Assembly (NCBI GenBank): GCA_937928295.1 | Contig: CALEYY010000128.1 | Coordinates: 1-13,507 of the forward strand | DNA length: 13,507 nt | Direction of reading: 5' to 3' | Source of the DNA: an uncultured Moraxellaceae bacterium | GTDB taxonomy: Bacteria > Pseudomonadota > Gammaproteobacteria > Pseudomonadales > Moraxellaceae | In this document: positions 1 through 6,621 of the stretch, one piece after another | How positions within the stretch are numbered: position 1 is the stretch's first letter | How the letters are laid out: every line of letters begins with the position of its first letter | Position numbers and translations under genes: made by a program | The notes under the pieces: generated by a model | Databases searched by the model: none | The model's input: only the letters and a program-made list of their open reading frames with translations | What the model was told of the DNA's origin: nothing

Positions 1-329
1 ATCTGGGCTGGAGCATCGCCTGGGATCACGATTTCATCGGCAAGCCGGCGCTGCTGGCCGAGCGTGAGGCAGGTGTCACGCATCAGCTCGTGGGCTTGGT
101 GCTGGACGGTCGCGGCGTGCTGCGCTCACATATGCGCGTGCTGATTGACGGTGTTGGCGAGGGCGAGACGACCTCCGGCACCTTCTCGCCGACGCTGGAA
201 AAAGCCATCGCCTTTGCCCGTGTGCCGGTCAGCACGGCGACCGAGGCCTTGGTGGATATTCGCGGGAAATTGCTGCCTGCACGCATTGTGAAACCGGTAT
301 TTGCCCGCAACGGCAAAGCCCTGATCTGA
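1..329 (+). CDS. gcvT: Aminomethyltransferase (glycine cleavage T-protein), C-terminal part
   Basis: Only the last 108 codons are present; the reading frame enters at base 3 and ends at TGA 327-329. The T-protein takes the aminomethyl group from lipoyl-GcvH, releases ammonia and passes the one-carbon unit to tetrahydrofolate in the cytoplasm. The visible part carries the C-terminal hallmarks of the family: LGWSIAW near the left edge, DFIGKPAL, LVGLVLDGRGVLR, then TSGTFSPTLEKAIAFARVP and a final KPVFARNGKAL. These line up in order with the end of E. coli GcvT. It is the first gene here of gcvT-gcvH-gcvPA-gcvPB, with 41 bases before gcvH. The truncation is caused by the window edge; no internal damage is seen. 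Confidence 0.95.
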   Translation, partial: LGWSIAWDHDFIGKPALLAEREAGVTHQLVGLVLDGRGVLRSHMRVLIDGVGEGETTSGTFSPTLEKAIAFARVPVSTATEALVDIRGKLLPARIVKPVFARNGKALI

Positions 330-370
330 CTTTAAACCTGTTAGCGGCCTCCGCCGCATGAGTAAACACC

Positions 371-751
371 ATGAGCCAAACGCCAGAAGAACTGAAGTAC
401 GCCGCCAGCCACGAGTGGGCACGCCTTGATGGCGACATCGTTACCGTCGGTATTTCCGATCATGCCCAGGATGCCCTCGGCGACCTGGTTTATGTCGAGC
501 TGCCGAGCGTCGGTGACTCCGTGCAAGCGGGTGACGAAGCCGGTGTTGTGGAGTCGGTTAAGGCCGCGTCGGACATTTATGCGCCAGTATCTGGCGAGAT
601 TGTCGAGATTAACGAAGCGTTGGCGGACAGCCCGGAAACGGTCAACAGCGCGCCCTATACCGACGGCTGGCTGTATCGCATCCGCGTCAGCGATGTCAGC
701 GAGCTCGACAAGCTGCTGTCTGCCGATGAATACGCTGCACAAGCCCACTGA
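371..751 (+). CDS. gcvH: Glycine cleavage system H protein
   Basis: This 126-residue protein is the lipoylated shuttle of the glycine cleavage system. It carries the aminomethyl intermediate from the P-protein to the T-protein and is reoxidised by lipoamide dehydrogenase, which is not encoded here. The lipoyl-lysine context is clear: VVESVKAASDIYAPVSGEI, with K64 as the modification site. HEWAR near residue 15 and the C-terminal SAPYTDGWLYRIRV are also typical. Length is normal for the family. The start is chosen because the N-terminus fits known GcvH proteins; no strong Shine-Dalgarno is visible, and an ATG at 358 is in another frame. It lies between gcvT and gcvPA and should be cotranscribed with them. 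Confidence 0.97.
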   Translation: MSQTPEELKYAASHEWARLDGDIVTVGISDHAQDALGDLVYVELPSVGDSVQAGDEAGVVESVKAASDIYAPVSGEIVEINEALADSPETVNSAPYTDGWLYRIRVSDVSELDKLLSADEYAAQAH

Positions 752-756
752 TTTAC

Positions 757-787
757 GCGGGGCTTGCGCTGCCTGCGCCGACCCCGC
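757..787 (+). other. Nested hairpin between gcvH and gcvPA
   Basis: The outer arms GCGGGG (757-762) and CCCCGC (782-787) pair perfectly. Inside the 19-base loop, GCGC (766-769) and GCGC (775-778) can form a second small stem. A CTTTT run follows at about 793-797, some six bases after the outer stem. This could be a weak internal terminator or processing signal setting the H:P ratio, but the T-run is short and not flush with the stem, so the role is uncertain. Confidence 0.3.
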
Positions 788-813
788 TAACGCCCTTTTG
801 AGCTGAGCCTGAT

Positions 814-2190
814 ATGCCTTTTATTCCCCATACGCGCGGTGATGTTCGCCGCATGCTCGACACCCTCAATGATGGTGCCGGCGCTGAGTCGCTGGATACG
901 CTGTTCGACGAAATTCCTGCGGCGATTCGCTGCAAGCCGCTGACCGGCGTGCCGGACGGCCTGTCGGAAATGGATGTGACGCGACTGATGCGCGAGCGCA
1001 GCGAGCAAGATGCCGGTGCGCTCTGCTTTATTGGTGCCGGTGCCTACGAGCACCACATCCCGGCGGCGGTATGGGATCTGGCCTCGCGTGGCGAATTCCT
1101 CACCGCCTACACGCCGTATCAGGCGGAAGCGTCGCAGGGCACGCTGCAGGTCATCTACGAATTCCAGTCCATGATGGCGCATCTGACCGCCATGGATGCC
1201 AGCAACGCCTCGGTCTACGACGGCGCTTCCGGCCTGTCTGAAGCGGTGCTGATGGCCATTCGCGCCAACAAGAAGTCGAAGTCGCGCCGCATTCTGATGC
1301 CGCGCACGGTGTCGCCGCTGTATCGCGCGGCGGTGCGGGCGATTGTTGAAGGGCAGGATATCGAGCTGATTGAGCTGGACTATCATCGTCAGGGCGGCCA
1401 TATCGATCCGGCCAGCCTGAAGGCGTATGAGGGCGAAGACTTTGCCGCACTGGTGATTCCGCAGCCGAACTTCTTCGGCGTGCTGGAAGAAGTGGATTTG
1501 CTCACCGACTGGGCGCATGCCCACAACATGCTGGTCATCGGCTGCGTGAATCCGCTGGCGCTGACCCTGTTTGCGCCACCCGGCGATTGGGGCACGACCG
1601 GTGCCGACATCGTGGTTGGCGAAGCGCAGCCGTTCGGCATCCCGTTGTCGTCCGGCGGCCCGTATTGCGGCTTCATGTGCTGCAAGATGGAGTTCATTCG
1701 CCAGATGCCGGGCCGCATCATCGGCCGTACCGTCGATCTTGAAGGTAAGCCCGGCTTTGCGCTCACGCTGCAGGCGCGCGAGCAGCATATCCGCCGCGCC
1801 AAGGCGACCTCGAACATCTGCACCAACCAGGGTCTGGCGATGACGGCATCGACCATCTACCTGAGTCTGCTCGGGGCGGAGGGTCTGGAGCGCGTGGCGC
1901 TGGCTAGTCACAAGAACATCCGCGAGCTGGCGCAGGCCACCAGCAAGGTTGGCGGCGTGGCGCGTGTGTTCAATCGCACCGTCTTCCACGAAAAGGTGCT
2001 GGGCCTGCCGAAGCCGGTGGCGCCAGTGTTGGCGCGCATGGCGGCAGAAGGTGTGCTGGGCGGCTATGACCTCAGCGCCGACTACCCGGAGCTGGGCAAT
2101 GCCTTGCTGGTGTGCACCACCGAAACCAAGAACGCCCACGATATCCAGCGCTATGCCGATGCGCTCGCCCACGCCCTGCGCCCGGAGTAA
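814..2190 (+). CDS. gcvPA: Glycine dehydrogenase (decarboxylating) subunit 1
   Basis: This 458-residue protein is the N-terminal half of the P-protein in organisms that split glycine decarboxylase into two chains. With GcvPB it decarboxylates glycine using pyridoxal phosphate and loads the aminomethyl group onto lipoyl-GcvH. The opening MPFIPHTRGDVRRML is a typical GcvPA start. FIGAGAYEHHIP (residues 72-83), YTPYQAEASQGTLQ (99-112) and YDGASGLSEA (135-144) are conserved family blocks. The PLP lysine is not expected in this chain and lies in GcvPB. Length is as usual. The stop is three bases before the next start, implying tight translational coupling. E. coli has a single fused GcvP, so the split form says something about the lineage. 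Confidence 0.96.
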   Translation: MPFIPHTRGDVRRMLDTLNDGAGAESLDTLFDEIPAAIRCKPLTGVPDGLSEMDVTRLMRERSEQDAGALCFIGAGAYEHHIPAAVWDLASRGEFLTAYTPYQAEASQGTLQVIYEFQSMMAHLTAMDASNASVYDGASGLSEAVLMAIRANKKSKSRRILMPRTVSPLYRAAVRAIVEGQDIELIELDYHRQGGHIDPASLKAYEGEDFAALVIPQPNFFGVLEEVDLLTDWAHAHNMLVIGCVNPLALTLFAPPGDWGTTGADIVVGEAQPFGIPLSSGGPYCGFMCCKMEFIRQMPGRIIGRTVDLEGKPGFALTLQAREQHIRRAKATSNICTNQGLAMTASTIYLSLLGAEGLERVALASHKNIRELAQATSKVGGVARVFNRTVFHEKVLGLPKPVAPVLARMAAEGVLGGYDLSADYPELGNALLVCTTETKNAHDIQRYADALAHALRPE

Positions 2191-2193
2191 GCC

Positions 2194-3657
2194 ATGACCC
2201 TGATTTTTGATCGTTCGGAAAGCGGTCGTCGCGCCACCTCGCAAGCGCCGGCGGCGCGCATGGACCTGAGTGATGTGCCTGAGGCCTTCCTGCGCAAGCA
2301 GCGCGCGCTGCTGCCGGAAGTGTCCGAGCTGCAGGTGGTGCGTCACTACACCAACCTGTCGCGCAAGAATTTTGCCATCGACACGCAGTTCTACCCGCTC
2401 GGCTCCTGCACCATGAAGTACAACCCGCGTGGCGCGCACCGTGCCGCCATGCTGCCGGGCTTTCTCAACCGTCACCCGCTGGCGCCGGAATCGCATTCGC
2501 AGGGCTACCTCGCCTGCATCCATGACTTGCAGCAGACGCTCATGGAAGTCACCGGCATGAAGGGTGTGTCGCTGACGCCGATGGCCGGCGCGCAGGGCGA
2601 GTTTGCCGGCGTCGCGATGATTCGTGCCTATCACGAAGGTCGCAAGGACTTCGAGCGCACCGAGATGCTGATTCCGTCGGCCGCGCACGGCACCAATCCG
2701 GCCACTGCGGTGATGTGCGGCTACAAGGTTCGCGAAGTGCCGACGCTGGCCAATGGCGATGTCGATCTGGAGGCGCTGAAAGCCTCGGTCGGCCCGCAGA
2801 CGGCGGGTCTGATGATGACCAACCCGTCCACCTGCGGCGTCTTCGAGATGCAGATCAAGGAAATCGCCGAGACCGTGCACCAGGCCGGCGGTCTGCTCTA
2901 TTACGACGGGGCCAACCTCAACGCCATCCTCGGCAAGGTGCGCCCTGGCGACATGGGCTTCGACGTGCTGCACATGAACCTGCACAAGACCTTCGCCACA
3001 CCGCACGGCGGTGGTGGCCCCGGTGCCGGCCCTGTCGGCGTGGGCGAGCGCCTGCTGCCGTATCTGCCAACGCCGATCGCCGGTCGCGATGCCGACGGCA
3101 GCTATCGCTGGCTGACCGAAAAGGACATCCCGCACACCATCGGTCGCTTGTCCGCCTACATGGGTAATGCCGGCGTGCTGCTGCGTGCGGCGTATTACGC
3201 CTATGCGCTGGGTCGCGAAGGTCTGCATCGCGTGGGCGAATACTCCACGCTGAACGCGAACTACCTGATGCAGCGACTGGTCAAGGAAGGCTTCCAGCTC
3301 GCCTATCCGGAGCGTCGTGCCTCGCACGAATTCATCATCACCTTCGCCAAGGAAGCCAAGGAGCTGGGTGTGAGCGCGATGGACATCGCCAAGCGCCTGC
3401 TCGACTACGGCTACCACGCACCCACGACCTACTTCCCGCTGCTGGTGCCGGAATGTTTCCTGATCGAACCGACCGAAACCGAATCGCCGGACGAGCTGGA
3501 TGGCTTTGCCGATGCACTGGTGAAGATTCTCGAAGAAGCCCGCACGCAGCCCGAGCTGGTCAAAGGCGCACCGCACACCATGCCGGTGCGGCGCTTGGAT
3601 GATGTACGCGCCGCCCGCGAGCTGGATCTGGTTTGGAAGCCGGCGCAGACTGCGTAG
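2194..3657 (+). CDS. gcvPB: Glycine dehydrogenase (decarboxylating) subunit 2
   Basis: This 487-residue chain is the PLP-carrying half of the split P-protein. YPLGSCTMKYNPR (residues 67-79), AHGTNPA (164-170), NPSTCGVFE (210-218), YYDGAN (236-241) and HMNLHKTFATPHGGGGPG (260-277) are clearly present. K265 in NLHKTF is the expected Schiff-base lysine, and the following glycine-rich loop is characteristic. It functions with GcvPA as a heterotetramer in the cytoplasm and is the last gcv gene here. The 80 bases after its TAG hold only a small TCGCG/CGCGA hairpin (3676-3689) without a T-run, so no convincing terminator ends the operon. Confidence 0.97.
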   Translation: MTLIFDRSESGRRATSQAPAARMDLSDVPEAFLRKQRALLPEVSELQVVRHYTNLSRKNFAIDTQFYPLGSCTMKYNPRGAHRAAMLPGFLNRHPLAPESHSQGYLACIHDLQQTLMEVTGMKGVSLTPMAGAQGEFAGVAMIRAYHEGRKDFERTEMLIPSAAHGTNPATAVMCGYKVREVPTLANGDVDLEALKASVGPQTAGLMMTNPSTCGVFEMQIKEIAETVHQAGGLLYYDGANLNAILGKVRPGDMGFDVLHMNLHKTFATPHGGGGPGAGPVGVGERLLPYLPTPIAGRDADGSYRWLTEKDIPHTIGRLSAYMGNAGVLLRAAYYAYALGREGLHRVGEYSTLNANYLMQRLVKEGFQLAYPERRASHEFIITFAKEAKELGVSAMDIAKRLLDYGYHAPTTYFPLLVPECFLIEPTETESPDELDGFADALVKILEEARTQPELVKGAPHTMPVRRLDDVRAARELDLVWKPAQTA

Positions 3658-3724
3658 TTTATTGCTGAGTCGGGGTCGCGAAGTCGCGAGTCTGCGTCCA
3701 TAGTTAAGGCATGTTTTTCAGGTC

Positions 3725-3731
3725 AAGGAGG
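3725..3731 (+). promoter_or_regulatory. Strong Shine-Dalgarno that fixes the DUF4160 start
   Basis: AAGGAGG lies six bases before the ATG at 3738, an almost ideal ribosome-binding site. It shows that translation begins at 3738 and not at the upstream in-frame ATG at 3711, which would add nine residues lacking family similarity. Confidence 0.8.
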
Positions 3732-3737
3732 ACCGAC

Positions 3738-3998
3738 ATGCCTGAGATATCGCGCTTTCTCGGTATCGTGATTTTCATGTATTTCCGAGAGCACAATCCG
3801 CCGCACTTTCATGCCGAATACGGCGAGCAAAAAGCATCGATTGATATTGCTCGTTTGTGTCTGCGTGAGGGGCATCTGGCTCCGCGCATTTTGAGTCTGG
3901 TGATTGAGTGGGCGGCGTTGCATCAGGAAGAGTTGCTGAGAAACTGGCACTGGATGCAAACTAGCGGTGAATTCAGGCGCATTGCGCCGCTCACCTAA
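3738..3998 (+). CDS. DUF4160 domain protein
   Basis: The 86-residue product begins MPEISRFLGIVIFMYFREH and contains HNPPHFHAEY, the hallmark of DUF4160. It ends with the usual EWAALHQEEL, a Trp-rich stretch NWHWMQ and an I-x-PL terminus. The whole domain is present at normal size. Its function is not established. DUF4160 genes are typically followed by a DUF2442 gene, as here after 16 bases, and the pair has the size and arrangement of a toxin-antitoxin operon; that role is inference. Local base composition is lower in GC (about 52% in two 60-base blocks counted by hand) than in the flanking genes, suggesting a separate origin. The start is set by AAGGAGG at 3725-3731. Confidence 0.85.
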   Translation: MPEISRFLGIVIFMYFREHNPPHFHAEYGEQKASIDIARLCLREGHLAPRILSLVIEWAALHQEELLRNWHWMQTSGEFRRIAPLT

Positions 3999-4014
3999 GT
4001 GTTCCGAGCTCATT

Positions 4015-4308
4015 ATGCTAAGCGTCAAAGAGGCTACTTACCTCGGTGACTTGCGATTTGAACTGATGTTCAGCAATGGTCGTCGCGGCGATTTAAGTGC
4101 GCGACCTTTGCTGAGTTATGCGCAAGGTCTGTTTTCGAGTCTTGCCGATGAAAGCTTTGCCAGCCAGTTCAAGCTGGCGCATGGCTCCTTGAGCTGGCCC
4201 GGCGAGCTAGATGTAGCCCCGGAGTATTTGTATTTTCTGGCATTTGCCGATGACCCTGCCGAGCAGCAGCGCTTTCAGGATTGGGGCTACATGACCGAAG
4301 CGCGTTGA
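4015..4308 (+). CDS. DUF2442 domain protein
   Basis: The 97-residue product starts MLSVKEATYLGDLRFELMFS and has the family pattern: an N-terminal beta-rich segment with FSNGRRGDLSARPLL, then GLFSSLADESFASQFK, then SWPGELDVAPEYLYF. The WPxxxDxxPxxLY block is the strongest identifier. The ATG at 4015 is preferred over an in-frame ATG at 3967, which would overlap DUF4160 and add 16 residues outside the domain. No strong Shine-Dalgarno is present, so translation may be coupled to the upstream gene 16 bases away. Members of the family are small and uncharacterised; partnership with DUF4160 is known from gene neighbourhoods. The first 60 bases counted have 47% GC. Its stop codon lies inside a perfect hairpin. 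Confidence 0.82.
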   Translation: MLSVKEATYLGDLRFELMFSNGRRGDLSARPLLSYAQGLFSSLADESFASQFKLAHGSLSWPGELDVAPEYLYFLAFADDPAEQQRFQDWGYMTEAR

Positions 4309-4327
4309 CGACAGCAAGGTCGTCAAC
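4304..4327 (+). repeat. Perfect 9-bp hairpin over the DUF2442 stop codon
   Basis: GTTGACGAC (4304-4312) and GTCGTCAAC (4319-4327) are perfect reverse complements around the loop AGCAAG. The stop TGA (4306-4308) is within the left arm. There is no T-run after it, so a classical intrinsic terminator is not supported; mRNA 3'-end protection or an inserted-element edge are alternatives. Confidence 0.55.
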
Positions 4328-4354
4328 GATGATCGCGTCCTGAAATTTGCCCAT

Positions 4355-4371
4355 GAATTGCGTTGCAATTC
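4355..4371 (+). repeat. Perfect 7-bp hairpin upstream of rlmI
   Basis: GAATTGC (4355-4361) and GCAATTC (4365-4371) pair perfectly around GTT. The hairpin ends 22 bases before the rlmI ATG. It could be a small regulatory stem in the rlmI leader or part of the boundary of the DUF4160/DUF2442 segment; the sequence alone does not decide. Confidence 0.45.
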
Positions 4372-4393
4372 CCGCCTTTGAAATGAGACCACC

Positions 4394-5590
4394 ATGACCG
4401 ACCTGCCCCGCCTGCGCCTGAAGGCCAGTGAAGAACGCCGTTTGCGCGAGGGCCATGTCTGGGTCTTCTCCAACGAAGTCGATATTGCCGCCACGCCGTT
4501 GAAAGGCTTCGAGCCGGGCCAGCAGGTCGTGGTCGAAGACAGCAAGGGCAAGGGTCTGGGGCTGGCTATCGTCAACCCAAACACGCTGATCTGCGCCCGC
4601 CTGTTCAATCGCGATATTGCGCACCCGCTCAGCACCTCGCTGTTCGTGCATCGTCTGCAGATTGCCCTCAGCGTGCGTGAGACTTGGTATCCCGAACCGT
4701 TCTACCGCCTCGTTTATGGCGACAGCGATGGCTTGCCGGGGTTGGTGGTGGATCGCTTCGGCGACCACCTCGTGGTACAGATCTCCACCGCCGGCATCGA
4801 GCGCGAAAAAGCCGCGCTGATCGATGCTCTGGTCAAGGTGCTGAAGCCGCAAGGCATCCTGCTCAAGAACGACGGCAAGATGCGTCAGGTCGAAGGTCTG
4901 GATTCCTATGTTGAAGTCGCTTACGGCGAAGTGCCCGAGCGTCTGGCGCTGACCGAGAATGGCGTACGCTTTGAAACACTGGTGCGCGATGGCCAGAAGA
5001 CGGGCTGGTTCTACGATCATCGCGAGGCGCGCGCCAAGCTCAAGGGCCTGGTCACCGGCAAGCGCGTGCTCGATGTGTTCTCCTACATCGGCGGCTGGGG
5101 CGTGCAGGCGGCCGCCTTTGGTGCCGCTGAAGTGCATTGCGTGGATGGTTCCGAGAAGGCGCTCGATCAGGTCATGCGCAATGCCAAGCTGAACGGCGTC
5201 GAAGGCAAAGTGCAGACCTTGCAGGGCGATGCCTTCGAAGCGCTGACCGCGCTCAAGCAGGACGGCGAGCGCTTCGATGTCATCGTGCTCGACCCGCCGG
5301 CCTTCATCACTCGTCGCAAGGATCACAAGGCCGGCCTGCAGGCCTACCGTCGCGCCAACGAGCTGGCCATGCGCCTGCTCACCCGTGACGGCCTGCTGGT
5401 GTCGGCGTCCTGCTCCATGCATCTCGCGCGCGAAGAACTGGTGGATGTGATTCGCGCCAGCTCGCGCCACATCGACCGTCAGGCGCAGATTCTGCATCAC
5501 GGCCATCAGGGCGCGGATCACCCGATCCATCCGGCGATTCCGGAAACGGAGTACCTGAAGGCGGTGTTTGCGCGGGTGTTGCCGATTTAG
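4394..5590 (+). CDS. rlmI: 23S rRNA cytosine-C5 methyltransferase, RlmI family
   Basis: This 398-residue protein has the RlmI layout: an N-terminal PUA-like RNA-binding domain (about residues 5-80), a linker domain, and a C-terminal Rossmann-fold methyltransferase. QKTGWFYDHR (201-210), VLDVFSYIGGWG (225-236, SAM-binding motif I), VLDPPAF (298-304, motif IV) and SASCSMH (337-343) with C340 as the likely catalytic cysteine are all visible. E. coli RlmI, of nearly the same length, methylates C1962 of 23S rRNA; the same site is inferred here. The start MTDLPRLRLKASEERRL gives an intact PUA beginning. The leader of 85 bases has two hairpins. It ends 14 bases from the convergent minus-strand gene. 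Confidence 0.9.
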   Translation: MTDLPRLRLKASEERRLREGHVWVFSNEVDIAATPLKGFEPGQQVVVEDSKGKGLGLAIVNPNTLICARLFNRDIAHPLSTSLFVHRLQIALSVRETWYPEPFYRLVYGDSDGLPGLVVDRFGDHLVVQISTAGIEREKAALIDALVKVLKPQGILLKNDGKMRQVEGLDSYVEVAYGEVPERLALTENGVRFETLVRDGQKTGWFYDHREARAKLKGLVTGKRVLDVFSYIGGWGVQAAAFGAAEVHCVDGSEKALDQVMRNAKLNGVEGKVQTLQGDAFEALTALKQDGERFDVIVLDPPAFITRRKDHKAGLQAYRRANELAMRLLTRDGLLVSASCSMHLAREELVDVIRASSRHIDRQAQILHHGHQGADHPIHPAIPETEYLKAVFARVLPI

Positions 5591-5604
5591 TGTGCCTTGG
5601 TGCG

Positions 5605-6612
5605 CTAGTGCCAGCGCGCCATCACCTTCTTCTGCAAACTCAGCACCGCCGGAGCCTGTCCGGCCAGTGGCCGTCCCTTCTCGACCACCCAGCCGCTGGC
5701 CTTGCGCCAGAGGCTGCCCAGGGCATCGTGCGGTAGGCCAAGCGTATCGGCGGTGAGCGGGTCGAGCAGGCTGCGCGCCAGCGCCAGCGTGCGGCGCTCG
5801 GCTGCTGGCAGGGTATCGGCCGATGCCACCATGCGCAGCCACGGCAGCACCAGTGGCGCGCCCAGTGGCGATGGCGGTTGCAGCAGCACATGCCGCAGCG
5901 CATGCGCCTCTTCATCGTTGCTGGCCAGCCACAGCGCTTCCACGCCCAGACCCTGCCCAAAGCCGATGGCCCAGTGCCGCAGGCCGGCGCGCTGCGCGCT
6001 ATTGAGGCCGACGCCCAGGCCATCGAGGCAGCGCATCATCTCTTCCGACAGGCAGATTACCAGCGTGGCCAGATCGCTTTGCGCGAGCACTACGCCGAGA
6101 TGGCTCTTGCCGATTGCGGCTTCGGCATCGCGCCGCAGGATGGCCAGCTCCAGTCGCATCAGCCGCAGTGTTTCCGCAGTCGGTAGGTGTTCGCAGAGCA
6201 GGGCGTTGTCGAGATGCTGCATGAACCGTTGCAGCGGGCTCAGCGGCCCCGGCCAGGCGCCGGCCCAGCGTGCCTGGCTGAGCAGGCGCAAGCCGCCGCC
6301 GGCCTGCCAGGCCAGCCTAACGGCCAGCGGAAACTGCTGCACATAAGCCTGCCATGCGGCCAGTTCAGCCTTGTAGCGAGGCTCCTGCCAGCGCGCGGTG
6401 GCGCTCTCTTGTGACAGAAATTGCAGGCACAGCGGCTGCTCCTGCTCGGCTTCGTACTCAATGAGCTTGAGCAGCGTCTCGGCATCGTCTATCGGGTAGA
6501 TGGTGGCGAGCAGATCGGCGAGCGGGTCGCCGACATGCTGCCAGTAGTCCAGCGGTTGCGCCTGGATGCGCTTGAGCACGGCGGCGTTGGGGGTGGGCAG
6601 GCGCGGCAACAT
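5605..6612 (-). CDS. Putative MpaB/DUF2236-family protein, haem-ligand position apparently lost
   Basis: This 335-residue protein is predicted largely helical, with no signal peptide. I do not recognise it with certainty. By eye it follows the MpaB/rubber-oxygenase (DUF2236) order: DPLAD (residues 29-33), a long helical stretch, RLMRLELAILRR (150-161), AQSDLATLV (177-185), and LRHWAIGFGQGLGV (211-224) followed by an acidic EEAHAL segment. In that family the RLxxHAxVRR-like helix carries the haem-binding His; here the matching position (about 156) is Leu, so oxygenase activity is doubtful. The gene starts nine bases after the ilvA stop on the same strand and is probably cotranscribed with it. 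Only GAGA about ten bases upstream resembles a ribosome-binding site. The family assignment is an inference from memory of the pattern. Confidence 0.5.
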   Translation of the reverse strand: MLPRLPTPNAAVLKRIQAQPLDYWQHVGDPLADLLATIYPIDDAETLLKLIEYEAEQEQPLCLQFLSQESATARWQEPRYKAELAAWQAYVQQFPLAVRLAWQAGGGLRLLSQARWAGAWPGPLSPLQRFMQHLDNALLCEHLPTAETLRLMRLELAILRRDAEAAIGKSHLGVVLAQSDLATLVICLSEEMMRCLDGLGVGLNSAQRAGLRHWAIGFGQGLGVEALWLASNDEEAHALRHVLLQPPSPLGAPLVLPWLRMVASADTLPAAERRTLALARSLLDPLTADTLGLPHDALGSLWRKASGWVVEKGRPLAGQAPAVLSLQKKVMARWH

Positions 6613-6621
6613 GGCGTCGTC

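Noticed and set aside
787..3576. A 929-codon open frame on the minus strand opposite gcvPA and gcvPB
   Set aside because: It is the antisense shadow of two unmistakable genes in GC-rich codon usage. The translation is His/Arg/Gln-rich with no recognisable domain.
3676..3689. TCGCG/CGCGA hairpin after gcvPB as an operon terminator
   Set aside because: The stem is five base pairs and no T-run follows closely, so intrinsic termination is not supported.
4169..5842. A 557-codon minus-strand open frame opposite rlmI
   Set aside because: It overlaps rlmI completely, runs through both hairpins and into DUF2442, and has shadow-like composition.
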